Shown here: positions 9,537-20,839 of the stretch, piece by piece | How the letters are laid out: each line of letters begins with the position of its first letter | How positions within the stretch are numbered: the stretch's first letter is position 1 | NCBI GenBank assembly: GCA_922989275.2 | Contig: OV277867.1 | Coordinates: 8,060,001 to 8,124,000 of the forward strand | Reading direction: 5' to 3' | Origin: Gari tellinella | Lineage: Eukaryota > Mollusca > Bivalvia > Cardiida > Psammobiidae | DNA: 64,000 bases | Notes under the pieces: model-generated | The model's input: only the letters and a program-made list of their open reading frames with translations | Told to the model about the DNA's origin: nothing | The model's database searches: none | Translations under genes and position numbers: made by a program

Positions 9537-9696
9537 TAGTTTGGATCTAGATCTGGATATTGATCAGTGACTGGTGTCTATGTATGGCTCTTCAGTCAAA
9601 TTGACCTAAAATCTAAATTTGATGAGTAATAGTAGAATCTAGACGACAATGGTTAAGCATACGATATGTCGGCAATGGTGGAATTGAAGGGATAAA

Positions 9697-9936
9697 GACG
9701 CTATTCTTTCCCGTTTAAACGCAAACGAAACGCAAACGCGATGAAATGAAATACAGAAAATGACAATTTGTTTGAAATTTTGACCATTTATTGTAATCTG
9801 AGTGACAAACAGTTTGGATCAAGATCAGACGCCGGATTATCCGGCGTTTGATCTGGATTCAAACTGTTTGCGCTGGAAATAATTGTTTTAGCGTAAAGAG
9901 CGATTATTGGGAAATCAGAATCGACTTCTTCGCTGT
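9697..9936 (+). mobile_element. Family-A MITE, decayed ends
   Basis: GACGCTATTCTTTCCCGTTT left block, hairpin ATCAGACGCCGGATTATCC, and GAATCGACTTCTTCGCTG at the right. CAGTGGA on the left is not recognisable. Confidence 0.6.
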
Positions 9937-10225
9937 ATGGTTGTACTCTAGATAGCAGGCTAGGGATGTCCGATGGTCAATGGTCAGCGAGTATAACTCA
10001 ATTCCCTAAATTAATCCTTCTCCTGCAAAACCGCAATACGTGTGCGACTAACATTAATTTTGGAAACAGTTTAGAATTAGATCAGATGCCGAGTAACACT
10101 TTGCCAGCTACTGACCCAATCGTTTTGACGCCCATATTGATGCCTCTTTGTTTATAAGATAAAATTTATCATTTTAAAGACAACAAAAAGCTCCAGAATG
10201 TCGGGTTTTGTTATCTACACCTTAA

Positions 10226-10493
10226 CCCTTACTCTCATAGCAACGCCTTTTAGCGAATATGATTTATCCCTACCCTGAAGAAAATAGTTCCAATTTAGTC
10301 ACTTATGAATATATTTTATAGGGAATATTTTCTATATTCTAGCACATGATAGCGTAAAGCAGGCTGAAAGTAAAGCAGAAGGCGCATTCGGGCGCATTCT
10401 GCTTTACTTTCAACCTGCTTTAAGTACATATGTAGTCACCTATCTTCAATACTGTACATGTAACTGCATGGGCTACATGTATCAGGTAAAGGG
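10226..10493. mobile_element. Family-C TTAA element, full length
   Basis: TTAA (10222-10225) then CCCTTACTCTCATAG; right end CAGGTAAAGGG then TTAA (10494-10497). The hairpin at about 10357-10424 has arms AAGCAGGCTGAAAGTAAAGC and complement with core GGCGCATTCGGGCGC. Confidence 0.8.
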
Positions 10494-10519
10494 TTAACCA
10501 GGTGAAGAGTCTATTAGAG

Positions 10520-10605
10520 CTATAGCAAACAGTTTGAAACCAGTTGAGACGCCGAGTAACTCCACGTCTCCTCTAGATCCTAACTCTTTGACTCTCTCGT
10601 TCTTT
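10520..10605. mobile_element. Family-B hairpin remnant
   Basis: GCAAACAGTTTGAAACCAG ... CTAGATCCTAACTCTTTGAC with broken arms; GCAGACGAC blocks follow to about 10670. Confidence 0.4.
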
Positions 10606-10803
10606 GAAATATAATGCAGACAAATCTACTGTTTGAATCGTTGCAGACGACAATGCTAGCAGACGACAACTGCAAAGCGTTCAGAAGGTTGAACGTGTAA
10701 ATAAATCAATGATCGGAAAAGACTAACGTGACAATTGTTATACATCGATCACGTCTTCTACTGAAACGGTGTCATAGTAAAATGTACCATCTGTTTAAAG
10801 TTT

Positions 10804-11030
10804 TAACCCTTTCACCGCTATAATCGTGTTACGTTTGAATTGCTGTTATCTGGTCTATTGCTGTAAAAGAACTTAACTCTTTGAATGCTTGGTAATAGTT
10901 TCGTCTGCAACATCAGTGTCGTCTGCAATTGTTCTAAAAAAGAATTTTTCATTTGTTTTACAAAACAGGGTCAGAGTGTCAAACAGTTTGAATCCTGATG
11001 AGACGCCGAATTACATATATATAAATGCAT
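10804..11030. mobile_element. Family-B fragments
   Basis: TTAACCCTTTCACCGCTAT at 10804, then TCGTCTGC repeats and a half hairpin GTCAAACAGTTTGAATCC at about 10977. The right arm is missing; sequence changes at the palindrome apex (about 11013). Confidence 0.45.
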
Positions 11031-11077
11031 GTACCTAAAATTTAAGTTTTGAGATATGAAATCAGACGAAAATTGTG

Positions 11078-11440
11078 TAAATAGAGGATATTGTATGAGT
11101 GCTCATTATTTATCATTTTTAATAAACGAGTTTACTAAAATAATATGACGCGAGCCTTGGCGAGCGTCATATTCATTTTAGTCAACGAGTTTATTAAGAA
11201 TGATAAATAATGAGCACGAATGTGATATTCTATTTAACACATAACGATTTAAGCACCTATAAAATTAATTGAATCCGTAGTTTTTAGACCCTCCGCTATA
11301 TAGAATTTATGCCAAACGTTACGTTGTTTACGTTAACGTCATAGTAAATGACGTCATCTGGCGTCCTGCTACATGCAGCGCTTGTGGACGAACAAGTTGG
11401 GCCGGAGCCCAAAAAACGATATTCCACTAGTGGATTACGA
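11078..11440 (+). mobile_element. Family-P foldback with tail
   Basis: A long palindrome (11078-11235) has arms TGCTCATTATTTATC and complement, inner arms ATAATATGACGC/GCGTCATATT and apex GAGCCTTGGCGAGC. It is followed by a ~200-bp tail with GTAAATGACGTCATCTGGCG and GGGCCGGAGCCC. The whole unit recurs inverted at 35118-35465. Confidence 0.65.
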
Positions 11441-11534
11441 TATTTATACAATCGCTTTATGCAACTCCCAGACCGCAAATTATGTGATAAAGTCGTTGAC
11501 GTCATGGCAGTGACGGAGGCTGTGATTTTAAGGC

Positions 11535-11757
11535 GTTTACCCTTTTTACTATCAATCATGTCAATGACGAAAACAGGCGCGTTTGTAAACAGTTTAGATC
11601 CTGATCAGACGTCGCGTTACGCGACGTCTGATCAGGATCCAAACTGTTTGATACTCGTTTTGAAATTTCTTTAGTCATACTGCTTTAAATTTATTTTTGA
11701 AACGATATTGCAGACAATAATATTGAAGCAGACGACAATATTGCGATGAAGGGGTAA
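11535..11757 (+). mobile_element. Family-B element
   Basis: Left TTACCCTTTTTACTATCAAT, right GCGATGAAGGGGTAAA. The perfect hairpin at about 11584-11651 has arms AAACAGTTTAGATCC/GGATCCAAACTG and core GACGTCGCGTTACGCGACGTC, a paired change from GACGCC/GGCGTC. Confidence 0.7.
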
Positions 11758-12039
11758 ACATCTCACGATAAATTTGGTCATGAAAGGGTTAAAACGTATG
11801 GCACACTATGACAGGTTCACGGTATTACATATGGGGACTCAACTGTAACTAAATCAATGACAGACAAGAGAAATCTCCCAGGATACACCATTGTCATCAT
11901 ATATAACAAAAATACCCTCTACCCCTGACACCGTCTCATTATCGTCTCCTTTAACAGAAGTGTCAACAAACAAACACTATCTGTTTTTTAAATTTTAATC
12001 TATTGTTTTAAAAGAATCATAGACATGACTGTCAAACAA

Positions 12040-12105
12040 TTTGGATAAATAGCAGACATCTTGTATTCGGCGTCTGGTCTGCATCTATTCTGTTGTAATA
12101 CACAA
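12040..12105. repeat. Decayed hairpin remnant
   Basis: CAAACAATTTGGATAAATAG ... GGCGTCTGGTCTGCATC retains traces of the family-A/B hairpin without element ends. Confidence 0.3.
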
Positions 12106-12318
12106 TTAAGTAGATAGCGCGTTCAGTGTTCAAGCAGCTGTAACGCCATCGATTAAGACGATTTAAGAGCATTTAAAGAATTTAAATAGGCGAGTTTGCT
12201 CTTGATAAAACGATTTCCGAAACGAAGAAGACAGGTTTCGATCAGGCGTCTGAACAGTTTCCAGTGGAGAAATGTAACATGTAACAGTTTGGAAGATGCT
12301 ACATTATTTCACAATTAA

Positions 12319-12525
12319 CCCTTTCACTCTCAATGACGCTTAAAAGCGCGTTTGCAAACAGTTTGGATCCTGATCAGACACCGCGTAACGGGGCGTCTGA
12401 TCAGGATCCAAACTGTTTGATACTCCTTTTGAAATTTCTTCAGTCATACTGCCTTGTTTTTTTAACTTTAAAACGACATTGCAAACAACAAAATTGAAGC
12501 AGACGACAATGAAACGGTGAAAGGG
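12319..12525 (+). mobile_element. Family-B TTAA element
   Basis: TTAA (12315-12318) then CCCTTTCACTCTCAATGACG; right end GAAACGGTGAAAGGG with TTAA decayed to TAAA. Hairpin at about 12354-12420, arms AAACAGTTTGGATCCTGATC and complement. Confidence 0.75.
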
Positions 12526-12583
12526 TAAAATCTCACGAAACATTTGGCAATGAAAGGATTAAACGACACTCAACATAAATGTA

Positions 12584-12829
12584 CAGTGGAGAATCTGTTA
12601 TTCTTTCCCAATAAACGCGTTTCCACTAAAACTATTATTTGCAGTGCAAACAGTTTGGAGCCAGATCAGACGCCGGGTAACCCGGCGTCTGATCAGGCTC
12701 CGAACTGTTTGCCACCAAGATAAACAAGAATTATCAGAATTGTCAAAAAGTTGTACTTTTCTACGTTTTAGTGTTTTGCGTTTGCGTACGTTTGCGTTTA
12801 AACGGGAAAGAATAACAGATTCTCCACTG
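12584..12829 (-). mobile_element. Family-A MITE, full length
   Basis: 246 bp, CAGTGGAGAATCTG ... GATTCTCCACTG, TA on both sides. Typical hairpin at about 12647-12713. Confidence 0.9.
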
Positions 12830-12845
12830 TAATGGGTAAAAAGAA

Positions 12846-13058
12846 TTGACAATTTCACTCCCAAGGTAGACGACACCGACATTTGCAAACAGTTTGGATC
12901 TTGATCAGACGCCACGTGACGCGGCGTCTGATCAGAATCCAAACTGTTAGACACTCATATAAATGTTTCTAAAGTAAAAAAATGCATAAAGTTCCAAATT
13001 TTATAAGTAAACGCAGACGAAAATATAAGCAGACGCTAATAAGGCAGCGATTGTGTTA
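12846..13058 (-). mobile_element. Family-B element, decayed ends
   Basis: ATTTCACTCCCAAGGTAGACG at the left, hairpin 12885-12953 with arms AAACAGTTTGGATCTTGATC and GATCAGAATCCAAACTG, then GCAGACGAAAATATAAGCAG. Confidence 0.6.
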
Positions 13059-13299
13059 GAAGGGTTATTACGTCACACTGACGGTGAAACGGCTAAGAAA
13101 ATAACAGAGTCTTGAAAATATTGACAATTCATCAATTCAGAGCGGTAAACAACGTGGAACTTGATAAGACGCCGAGTTCGATGGCACTAATCTGTTTCAA
13201 TGAAGCTAATTGTTGTAACACAAACTTGCTCATTACGAAAGAATAGCATTTCACATTTTGTGTTTTGATTCTGTCATCTTTTTCCTCATTACTTTATTT

Positions 13300-13390
13300 A
13301 TTGATTGATTGGTTGATTGGTTGACTTACTGATTGATTGGTTGAATGACTGAGTGTTTATTTGAATCATTCACTCATTCACTCGGCCATT
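13300..13390. repeat. GATTGATTGGTT simple repeat
   Basis: Imperfect tandem GATTGATTGGTT/GATTGGTT units followed by a CATTCACTCATTCACTC stretch. Confidence 0.7.
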
Positions 13391-13717
13391 CATGAAGTCA
13401 TATTCGTTCATTCATCCATGATACATTAACATGTACACATGTATTATACGCATTTTGTGTTTGGGAACGTGTGTAATTATATTACAAACTATTGTTATAC
13501 ATGTCCTTAAGTAAAAGTGCTGTTAAATATCCTTATAATTTTCATTTTTACATAATGGTAACTGAAAATGTCTGGCTTTCCCAGTATATTTTGCTAACTT
13601 ATACATTCTGTTAATTATACCCGTATCTCTACCGGAATCTAATAGTAAATAATCTTCTAAAATTTAACTAACTGATAATACACAAAATTATTTGTTTGTC
13701 AATATGTATGTTTTGTC

Positions 13718-13803
13718 TATGTATATACAATGTATAACGTTTTCCTCATGTATTCATGTATATCATGAACTGAGTGTAATAAAGGAAATTGAAATTGAAT
13801 TGA
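13718..13803 (+). mobile_element. LINE/SINE 3' end with GAAATT tail
   Basis: CATGAACTGAGTGTAATAAA then GAAATTGAAATTGAATTG; matches the terminus at 9040-9122. The 300 bp upstream may be its 3' untranslated part; no reading frame is recognised. Confidence 0.55.
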
Positions 13804-13830
13804 AAATAACCAGATGACTGCATCGATTAA

Positions 13831-14043
13831 CCCCTTCACTGCATGTCTTACACCGAGTACGATAGTTATTTGCAAACAGTTTGGATCCTGATCAGACGCC
13901 GCGTGACGCGGCGTCTGATCAGGATCCAAACTGTTTGACACTCATTTCAATATTTCTTAAATAAAATTACCTAAAAATTAAATTTGAGAAATAAAAGCAG
14001 ACGACAATTGTTTAAAATTGATGACGTCACTGCGGTGAAATGG
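13831..14043 (-). mobile_element. Family-B TTAA element, full length
   Basis: TTAA (13827-13830) then CCCCTTCACTGC; right end CTGCGGTGAAATGG then TTAA (14044-14047). Perfect hairpin at about 13871-13939, arms AAACAGTTTGGATCCTGATC and complement, core GCCGCGTGACGCGGC. A good representative copy. Confidence 0.85.
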
Positions 14044-14395
14044 TTAAAGAGCAGGGCGTTGTCCGCCTTCCTCTGTATCCTGTTTCTGGGTCGTTCAATT
14101 AGCCAAAAGTTGTTGTCAAAAACGAACATCAACAAAAACTAAATTTATTCCTCATTATAATTGAAGTAGTACCGGTACTTCTTAATTGAACATGTATGTA
14201 TACGTTCAGCTACATGTATCATTACGGCTGCTTTCAAAATGTTGTTTGAAAATGTTTCCAATTTTGCTAAGATGCAGTTTGTGTTTGTTTTAATTTGAAA
14301 CTTTAAATGTGATTGTAATACGCAAATGCCCGGCGGCATGTTTGGCCATAAATACGAACATTTAATGAGGTCATACCAAAATTTTCAAACGTTTT

Positions 14396-14558
14396 CGTTT
14401 ATTTCTCAATTTCAGATTTTATGTATTTTCTATTTTGACTTGAGATATATTGAATTTAGTTTCAAACAGTTTGGATCCTGATCAGACGCCGCGTCTGATC
14501 AGGTTCCAATCTGTTTGGAAATAACTAGTGTAGCCGAGGTAAGACAGTGACTGAGTTA
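14396..14558 (-). mobile_element. Family-B element with shortened hairpin
   Basis: The hairpin 14463-14516 joins GATCAGACGCC directly to GCGTCTGATC, losing the GCGTTAC loop. Left flank CTATTTTGACTTGAGATATA matches other B copies; TTAA ends are gone. Confidence 0.55.
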
Positions 14559-14559
14559 C

Positions 14560-15380
14560 ATGTAATATGAGCATCAAGATGCATATTTCAAGGAAAAGAA
14601 CATCTCCCTTTAGACAAACTATAATTATACTGTTCGTTGTTCACTCTAAATTTTATGAACCCATTGTGTGACTTTTATTAGCAATTAGTGTTTGACATAC
14701 TGGTTCAGCCGATCAGCGACTCAGAAATCGATGTAGTAATTAAGAGTTCATGATGTCACGAGATCTCACTTCCTAATAATCAAGCGTTCACTATTTCATT
14801 ATTAAGAGGTTAGAAATCACTGCAGGAGCTTTTATATATCTGACAAAGCAGTTTTACTATATATATGGGTAAAGTTAAATCTTTAAAAATATTATTTGTT
14901 GAAACCGCTTGCTTCAATATCAAAATAACTTTACACAATGGTCTTTCATGAACGTTCAATGCACCATATCAAAAGACGCAAAACACTAACAAACGTCATT
15001 AAAGATCTCGCTCACGTAAACTACATGTACGCATAAATCAAGCACGAGTACAACGAAGTTAGCATTCCTCGTATTGTGCGAATCAATTTGTATTTACGAA
15101 CAATTAAGATCCACAAAAAGATGCCTAATAATTCGTTGTTTGGTTAATATTCAGGTTGTTCGGTATTTGTTTGAAGCAGTCTTCATTTAAAGCCGCATTG
15201 TACTTTTGGGAAACCTGCATAAAACGGTTGCTTGGGATCCCATTAGAACTACATGGGACGTGATTCTTTCACAAAAAGCGGCTTTACCTAAGAAATTCGC
15301 TTTTTATTTATGTTTTTAATTTATGGGTGTTAACACCCATTAATTTGACCTTGTCAACGGAAAGAAGGACAACTCTGTAA
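14560..15380. other. No gene seen
   Basis: AT-rich sequence with no supported gene, RNA or repeat. No long open frame on either strand. Confidence 0.45.
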
Positions 15381-15383
15381 ATG

Positions 15384-15575
15384 CAGGGCTCCAGATAAGG
15401 GGAGTATTTCGAAAACTAAAACCTTTATTTCTGCTTTAAAACCAATGGTGTCACTACTCATTAGAATCGTCTCCAAGAGACAATTCTAATGAGTAGTAAC
15501 ATCATATCATTCGGTGCTGAAATGAGTGATAAACTGTTGGATTTGTTCAGTTTACTTCGGATTAGCTGGAGCACA
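15384..15575. mobile_element. Family-E foldback MITE
   Basis: CAGGGCTCCAGATAAGGGGAG left end and GATTAGCTGGAGCACAG right end. The central palindrome at 15452-15502 has arms CACTACTCATTAGAATCGTC and complement. Confidence 0.7.
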
Positions 15576-15697
15576 GGAATGAAGTGGTTAACCCTTATTC
15601 TGCTGCACAGACGTCTGCTTTGAAATTGTCATGTGCAAAATTAGTTTAGTTTAGATTTATTCGTAGTTTTGATTAAAAGAACCTTAAGACGATTGTC

Positions 15698-15760
15698 AAA
15701 CAGTTTGGATCCAGATAAGACGCCGAGTTACGCGGCGTCTGTTCGAGATTCAAACAGTCA
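15698..15760. mobile_element. Family-B hairpin remnant
   Basis: GTCAAACAGTTTGGATCCAG ... GGCGTCTGTTCGAGATTC, with the right arm truncated. Confidence 0.45.
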
Positions 15761-15893
15761 AACAACTAGGTATGACGTGTCAAAGGTCAGCCGAGTCCAA
15801 TTTTTAGGTAACACAGCATTCCGCATGTTCTCGGACCATATTTTAAACAGCCGAGTTTCGTATATGAGGTGAAATAATGAAGGCGGAATTATT

Positions 15894-15985
15894 GTGAGCA
15901 GTTTAGCGCAGTAGGCAAAGGTTAGGTATGCAAAGGCAAATAGCAGTACTTTTAGTAAGCGTGGGTTCGAATCCCACGTCGACCT
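15894..15985 (+). pseudogene. tRNA-like sequence (Pol III boxes A and B)
   Basis: TAGCGCAGTAGG at 15904-15915 matches box A and GGTTCGAATCC at 15964-15974 matches box B exactly. A clean T stem (GTGGG/CCCAC) surrounds the TTCGAAT loop. The boxes are 60 bp apart, too far for a simple tRNA, and the acceptor arms do not pair. It is a decayed or intron-like tRNA relic, or the head of a SINE. Confidence 0.5.
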
Positions 15986-16235
15986 TACACTTTTTTTATT
16001 TAAATCTTGCATGAATAGTAAAGCATTATATTCTATTCCATACTGTATAATAGAAGCTGACCATTTATGAACACGTTCGCTAGTGTTGGTGAAGGGTTGC
16101 TTTGTTTCAGTTCGAGTCCGATATTAGTCATATTTTAAACAATTAATCGATGATAAAATACATACATGTACATGTATCTACATATAGGCTTCTATAATAT
16201 TGAAATGTAATGAGTTACAAGCATGATCTGTTTAC

Positions 16236-16433
16236 TGGGCTCCAGATAAGGGGGCATAGACACAAGTTTTCCAACATTTTCCTCATGTCTGCACTAAACC
16301 TTATGGTTTGATTGCATGTACTAATTAGAATGGTCTCTTCGAGAAGCTTTTGATTAGTAGTCACACTATGGGGTTTGAAGGAGACATGAAGATTTTACTT
16401 TTTGAAATACTCTCCTTGTCTGGAGCCTTAATT
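16236..16433. mobile_element. Family-E foldback MITE
   Basis: TGGGCTCCAGATAAGGGGGC left, CTCCTTGTCTGGAGCC right. Central palindrome near 16317-16370 (ACTAATTAGAATGGTCTC). Confidence 0.7.
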
Positions 16434-16719
16434 ACGGTGAAACACATAGGAATCGATCACTCATTAAGGACTATTAAAGTGGTCTTTTTAGACAGGTTGC
16501 TGCTGTATGTAGAACAAAAGTAATGGAGACTGCCTTATGCATTATTCCCCCATTATGCTGTCACCTGCCTTAAAGGCCAACAATGACTTATGTATAGAGA
16601 TGTTTCACCGTATAATCATCTACATAGATCTACATTACAATGAAAGTATATGATGGTTGAAATGAAATTGGAAATAAAGTAATTATAGAATCCTTAATAT
16701 ATTTAAAAAAAAGTTTTAG

Positions 16720-16808
16720 GTTGATGTGAGTTTCGAACCCACGCCAAATACAATTTCCCCGATCATATACTCGATTATGGGCCTACGACCTATCCATTAC
16801 GCTATGTT
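16720..16808 (-). pseudogene. tRNA-like sequence, minus strand
   Basis: The minus strand reads TAGCGTAATGGATAGG (box-A-like) and GGCGTGGGTTCGAAACTCAC (box-B-like with a T stem). The acceptor arms do not pair well and the spacing is long, so I call a pseudogene or SINE head. Confidence 0.4.
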
Positions 16809-17235
16809 TCTGATAACTAATCCGCTCATTGTTTATACCTATAACTCAACCTTGTTTTTTAAAAGAATGAGACGAGGATATCCGAAATGCTGATTTCCCT
16901 TAAAAATGGACTCGGCGACCCCGTGACACGTCAGACCTAGTTGTTTGACTATACTTTCGGTTTGTTATGGTTTTAAACTGCCACTTTTGATGAATTAGGT
17001 CTGTCTTTAACATTTCATAGATCAGTTTGGCCCATAAGAAGGTTGAAACATTATTATTAACCGTTATTGTATTTCGGACATTAAAAAAGGGTCTGAAAAC
17101 ACAATGGGACTTTAAGATAGATACAAGTTTGCATATTTTCGATAAAGAACAATAAAAGTAAATTAGAAAATGTGTAGAATACCTGTCCATTATTGTTAAT
17201 TCTCTCTATTACGACCATAACACCGTGTAAATTAT

Positions 17236-17300
17236 AAGAACAGAACAGAACAGAACATATTTTATTCAGATTTGTACAAAGTACATCATCTTATTCACAT
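17236..17300 (-). mobile_element. Retroelement 3' tail with GAACA repeat
   Basis: GAACAGAACAGAACAGAACA followed by TATTTTATTCAGATTTG. The same arrangement occurs at 30107-30160, so this is the 3' terminus of a dispersed minus-strand retroelement. Confidence 0.45.
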
Positions 17301-17436
17301 AGAAATATTCATACAATAAACATCATCACGTGCCACATGAGAAAGTTACTGTTGTTCAGTTAATTTCGTTAAAGGAATGTCTTATTCGAATAGCCTCTCG
17401 TATATATAAGCTTAAATAAAATATAAGGTGTTTACG

Positions 17437-17531
17437 ACAGGTGACTGCTTCAAGCAAAGTGACAGTAAAGCAGAAAGCTCCTACAGAAGCTTTCTGTTTT
17501 ACTGTCACATTGCTTTAAGCTGTCCCCTGTC
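17437..17531. repeat. Family-Q hairpin
   Basis: ACAGGTGACTGCTTCAAGC ... GCTTTAAGCTGTCCCCTGT, inner arms GTGACAGTAAAGCAGAAAGC and complement. Weaker relatives at about 34355-34425, 45550-45600 and 50385-50510. The arm plan recalls hairpin 2 but the sequence differs. Confidence 0.65.
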
Positions 17532-17831
17532 TTTTATACAAACATAATGCCATCTCTTTAGTCGTACCAGAGGGTGTTTGTTTACATTTTGATTGGAACC
17601 CCGAAAATTATGTGCTTCTCTTTTGATTGCGGGAAACTAGTGTCCGAGACACTTGCAAAGCACTGTGGACGCAAGACGCCAAATAAAGATGGCCCGGATC
17701 CAAACTGATGGATAATCCGATACGGACACTTATCATTATCTGACATTATTGCTATTACAATCTTGCGTCAGCAATTATAGCGAAAGTTTGCGTTTCAATT
17801 AAAGCAGACGACATTTGGAACATTATATTTA

Positions 17832-18077
17832 CAGTGGAGAATCTGTTATTCTTTCCCGTTTAAACGCAAACGTACGCAAACGCAAAATACTAAAACGTAG
17901 AAAAGTACAACTTTTTGACAATTCTGATAATTCTTGTTTATCTTGGTGGCAAACAGTTTGGAGCCTGATCAGACGCCGGGTTACCCGGCGTCTGATCTGG
18001 CTCCAAACTGTTTGCACTGCAAATAATAGTTTTAGCGTAAACGCGTTTATTGGGAAAGAATAACAGATTCTCCACTG
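17832..18077 (+). mobile_element. Family-A MITE, full length
   Basis: 246 bp between TA sites, typical ends, hairpin at about 17949-18014 with core GCCGGGTTACCCGGC and the usual single mismatch beside GATC. Confidence 0.9.
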
Positions 18078-18170
18078 TATCAAGCATTTAAAGAGTTTGG
18101 TTTCTTTGCGAGGTTAAATCACATTCACAGTGAGGGGGTTGTTATTCTGTGAGAGCAATATGTGCTTTAA

Positions 18171-18372
18171 CCCTAACTCTGTTGGCACCAGGTAAATAAA
18201 GTTTTTGCAAATAGTGTAAACCCAGATCAGATGGCTCCTTAGGGAGCCATCTGATCTTGGTTTGCACTGTTTGCCATTCTTTTAAATATTTCTAATAAAT
18301 TTCTTCGGGCTATCCGGAAATTTGTCAATGATCATGAGAAACTATCAGTATGAAATTTTAGCAATGTGAGGG
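18171..18372. mobile_element. Family-Y TTAA element
   Basis: TTAA (18167-18170) then CCCTAACTCTG; right end GCAATGTGAGGG then TTAA (18373-18376). The hairpin at about 18205-18273 has arms CAAATAGTGTAAACCCAG and GGTTTGCACTGTTTGC, enclosing GATCAGATGGCTCC. It shares the hairpin plan of family D. Confidence 0.7.
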
Positions 18373-18664
18373 TTAATTTACAGAATCGTCCATTTGATGC
18401 TATTAGCGAGTGTTGTGTGGTACGGAGGACGGTGTCGTGAGAGTGTTTGTAAATATTGATCTCGTGGTAAACGCAGTTTTGGTGCAAGGTGGTGATTATA
18501 ACAATTTGCACGCGAGATCATATCTGAAATAGGACAATTTGATAATAGTTACATGAACGGCTTTGTGATGAGCATTGCTATTCAAATGGTGCATACAACA
18601 CAAGACATAGAGCACTAAGTCTGTCCTCCTGTTCTGAATCAAAACTGCTACTCCGCCATATTTT

Positions 18665-18790
18665 GAAATTAGTCCGGCAGAGGGCTGACTTGACCTGGAA
18701 ATGCCGTCCTAAGTTTTTTTCTCGACTGAATCTGCTTCAGCATATGCTACTGATTGAAAAACCACCGGGTGCCACTTTGTCACCCTTGAG
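18665..18790 (+). repeat. Unit repeated inverted at 22958-23092
   Basis: TTAGTCCGGCAGAG, GTCCTAAGTTTTTTTCT and CACCGGGTGCCAC occur in the same order, reverse complemented, at 22958-23092. The right border runs into the ~180-bp satellite. Confidence 0.65.
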
Positions 18791-20225
18791 CATTTTCGTA
18801 TATTCAAGATGGCGGCCAAAATGGCTGCCGAAAGGCTTTTTAAACAAAATAGTCCAAGAATCAGCATTACTTTGTCTTGTTTTAACTGATTTGACCTTAC
18901 CATAATGATAGATATTATTCAAAAGACGTTTTTATGTCTTTAAAATGTTACGGGTGGAATCTTGTCATTCTTGAGCATTTCAGTATATTCAAAATGGCGG
19001 CTAAAATGGCGAAACAAACTACTCTAAACTTATACATTCATGGTTTGGTTTTCTTATTTGACCCCACCATAATGATAGATATTACTGAAATAATGATACC
19101 TATTATTGAACTGTTACGGATGACATCTTGTCACCCTTGAGCATTTCTGTATATTCAAGATGGCGGCCAAAATGGCTACTGGAATGCTTTTAAACAAAAT
19201 AGTTCTAAAAAGCAGCATTCATTGTTTCCTTTTTTTAACTGATTTGACCTCACCATAATGAGAGTTATTATTTAAAGGACAATTCATGTTTCAGAAATGT
19301 TACGGGTGACATTTTATCACCCTTCAGCATTTGCGTTTATTCACAATGGCGGCTAAAATGGCTATCCAAATGGGTTAAAAACTACTCTTAACTTCAGCAT
19401 TCATAGTTTGTTTTTCTAACCTAATTTTACTCAACCATCATGAAAGATTTTACTGAAATGATGATACATATTATTGAACTATTACGGATGACGTCTTGTC
19501 ACCCTTGAGCATCTCTGTGTATTCAAAATGGCGGCTTATATGGCTACCGAAATATTTTAAAACAAAATGGTCTACAACTCAGCATTCATAATTTCTATTT
19601 ATTTGATGTCACCATTATGATATTCGTTATTGAAATGGTCATATTTATTATTGAAATATTATGGTTGACATCTTTTTATCAATGAGCGTTTCCGTTTATT
19701 CAAGATGGCGGCATAAATGGTGAGGGACATTTTGTGTAGCAAAAAACGTCAAAAAAATCAACAATCATACATTTTTTATTCTTAACTTACTCGATATCAA
19801 CATAATTATACTAACTATTAAAACCATGATACTTATTGATGAAATGTAACGGGCTACATCTTTTCATCTTTGAGTATTCCCGTATATTTAAGCTGGGGAT
19901 GCTTGTTATTGAAAACATGATACTTATTTTTGGAACTGTACGTGGGTGACATATTGTCACGCTTGAGCATTTCCATATATTCGAGATGGCGATCAAAGCG
20001 TTGACCGAATGCTTTAAAACAAAGTAAGTCCAAACAACAACATTCAGTATTTCTTATTCTTGAATGGTTTGACTTTACCAGAATGATACTTATTATTGAC
20101 AGAATGATACTCATTATTGAAATATTGCGGGTGACACCTTTTCACCATCGAGCATTTTCGTATATCCAAGAGAGCGGCCAAAATTGCGAAAGAAATGCTT
20201 AAAATATTTAAAATGTTCAAAAGTC
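18763..20225 (+). repeat. Diverged ~180-bp satellite with GATGGCGGC boxes
   Basis: About eight units begin near TGTCACCCTTGAGCATTT (18778, 18963, 19130, 19315, 19498, 19674, 19862, 19954, 20140). Most contain AAGATGGCGGC or AAAATGGCGGC about 30 bp later and a TGACCTCACCATAATGA stretch. Units differ by 15-30% by eye, so the array is old. One spacing (19862-19954) is half length. Confidence 0.75.
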
Positions 20226-20839
20226 AGAATAAACAGTTGTTTCTTGACTGGTTCTAATTTAGCACATGGTATTTGTTCACAAGGGCGCTTTTACATTTAT
20301 CTAAAGAGACCTTCCTACCTGATCGTGGTTCTGGGGCTTAATTGTCATAGGAAGGTTTCTGTTTATTTGACCAAGATAATGCCCGCTGTCAAGAACTAAA
20401 AGGAAGACAGGTCGGTGGTTTTGCTCCCATGCGCTGGTTCGCAACGAATGAGACTAGTTCTGAAATCATCATCATCTCATCTCATCACCTCTCATCATTT
20501 ATCGGCGCTATATGACCTATTCTGTGTTGCAGTACCCTAAAACCCAACTCGTCCATCCATGCTTTTACATATCAATAGTTACGTTCTACAGTGCATGCTA
20601 CCCTGACTCAGTTTAAGAATAAACTCTAGTGTTATGACAAGGTTTTCGGTCCAAATCGCTGGCTGTGAAGATGTTATCCGTTTTTCCTTCCTCCAGCAAA
20701 ACTCTGCTGGGTCAAGATCAGGTAGATTATTTCCCCTAATAAATGCCTAAATCAAAGCAGCAAAGTTTTGCTGATGTTCATCGCTAAGATGTGTGGTCTA
20801 TACCTGAACGCGTGATTCAGATATGAACTCGAGGAAATA
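20226..20839. other. No gene seen; short ATC repeat
   Basis: A TCATCATCATCTCATCTCAT microsatellite lies near 20466-20500. Nothing else is supported. Confidence 0.45.

Noticed and set aside
12354..12420. Rho-independent terminators
   Set aside because: Strong GC hairpins occur, but inside transposons without T tracts, and the context is not bacterial.
16085..16125. Possible tRNA at GTTCGAGTCCG
   Set aside because: Only a box-B-like string is present; no box A, T stem or cloverleaf could be formed.
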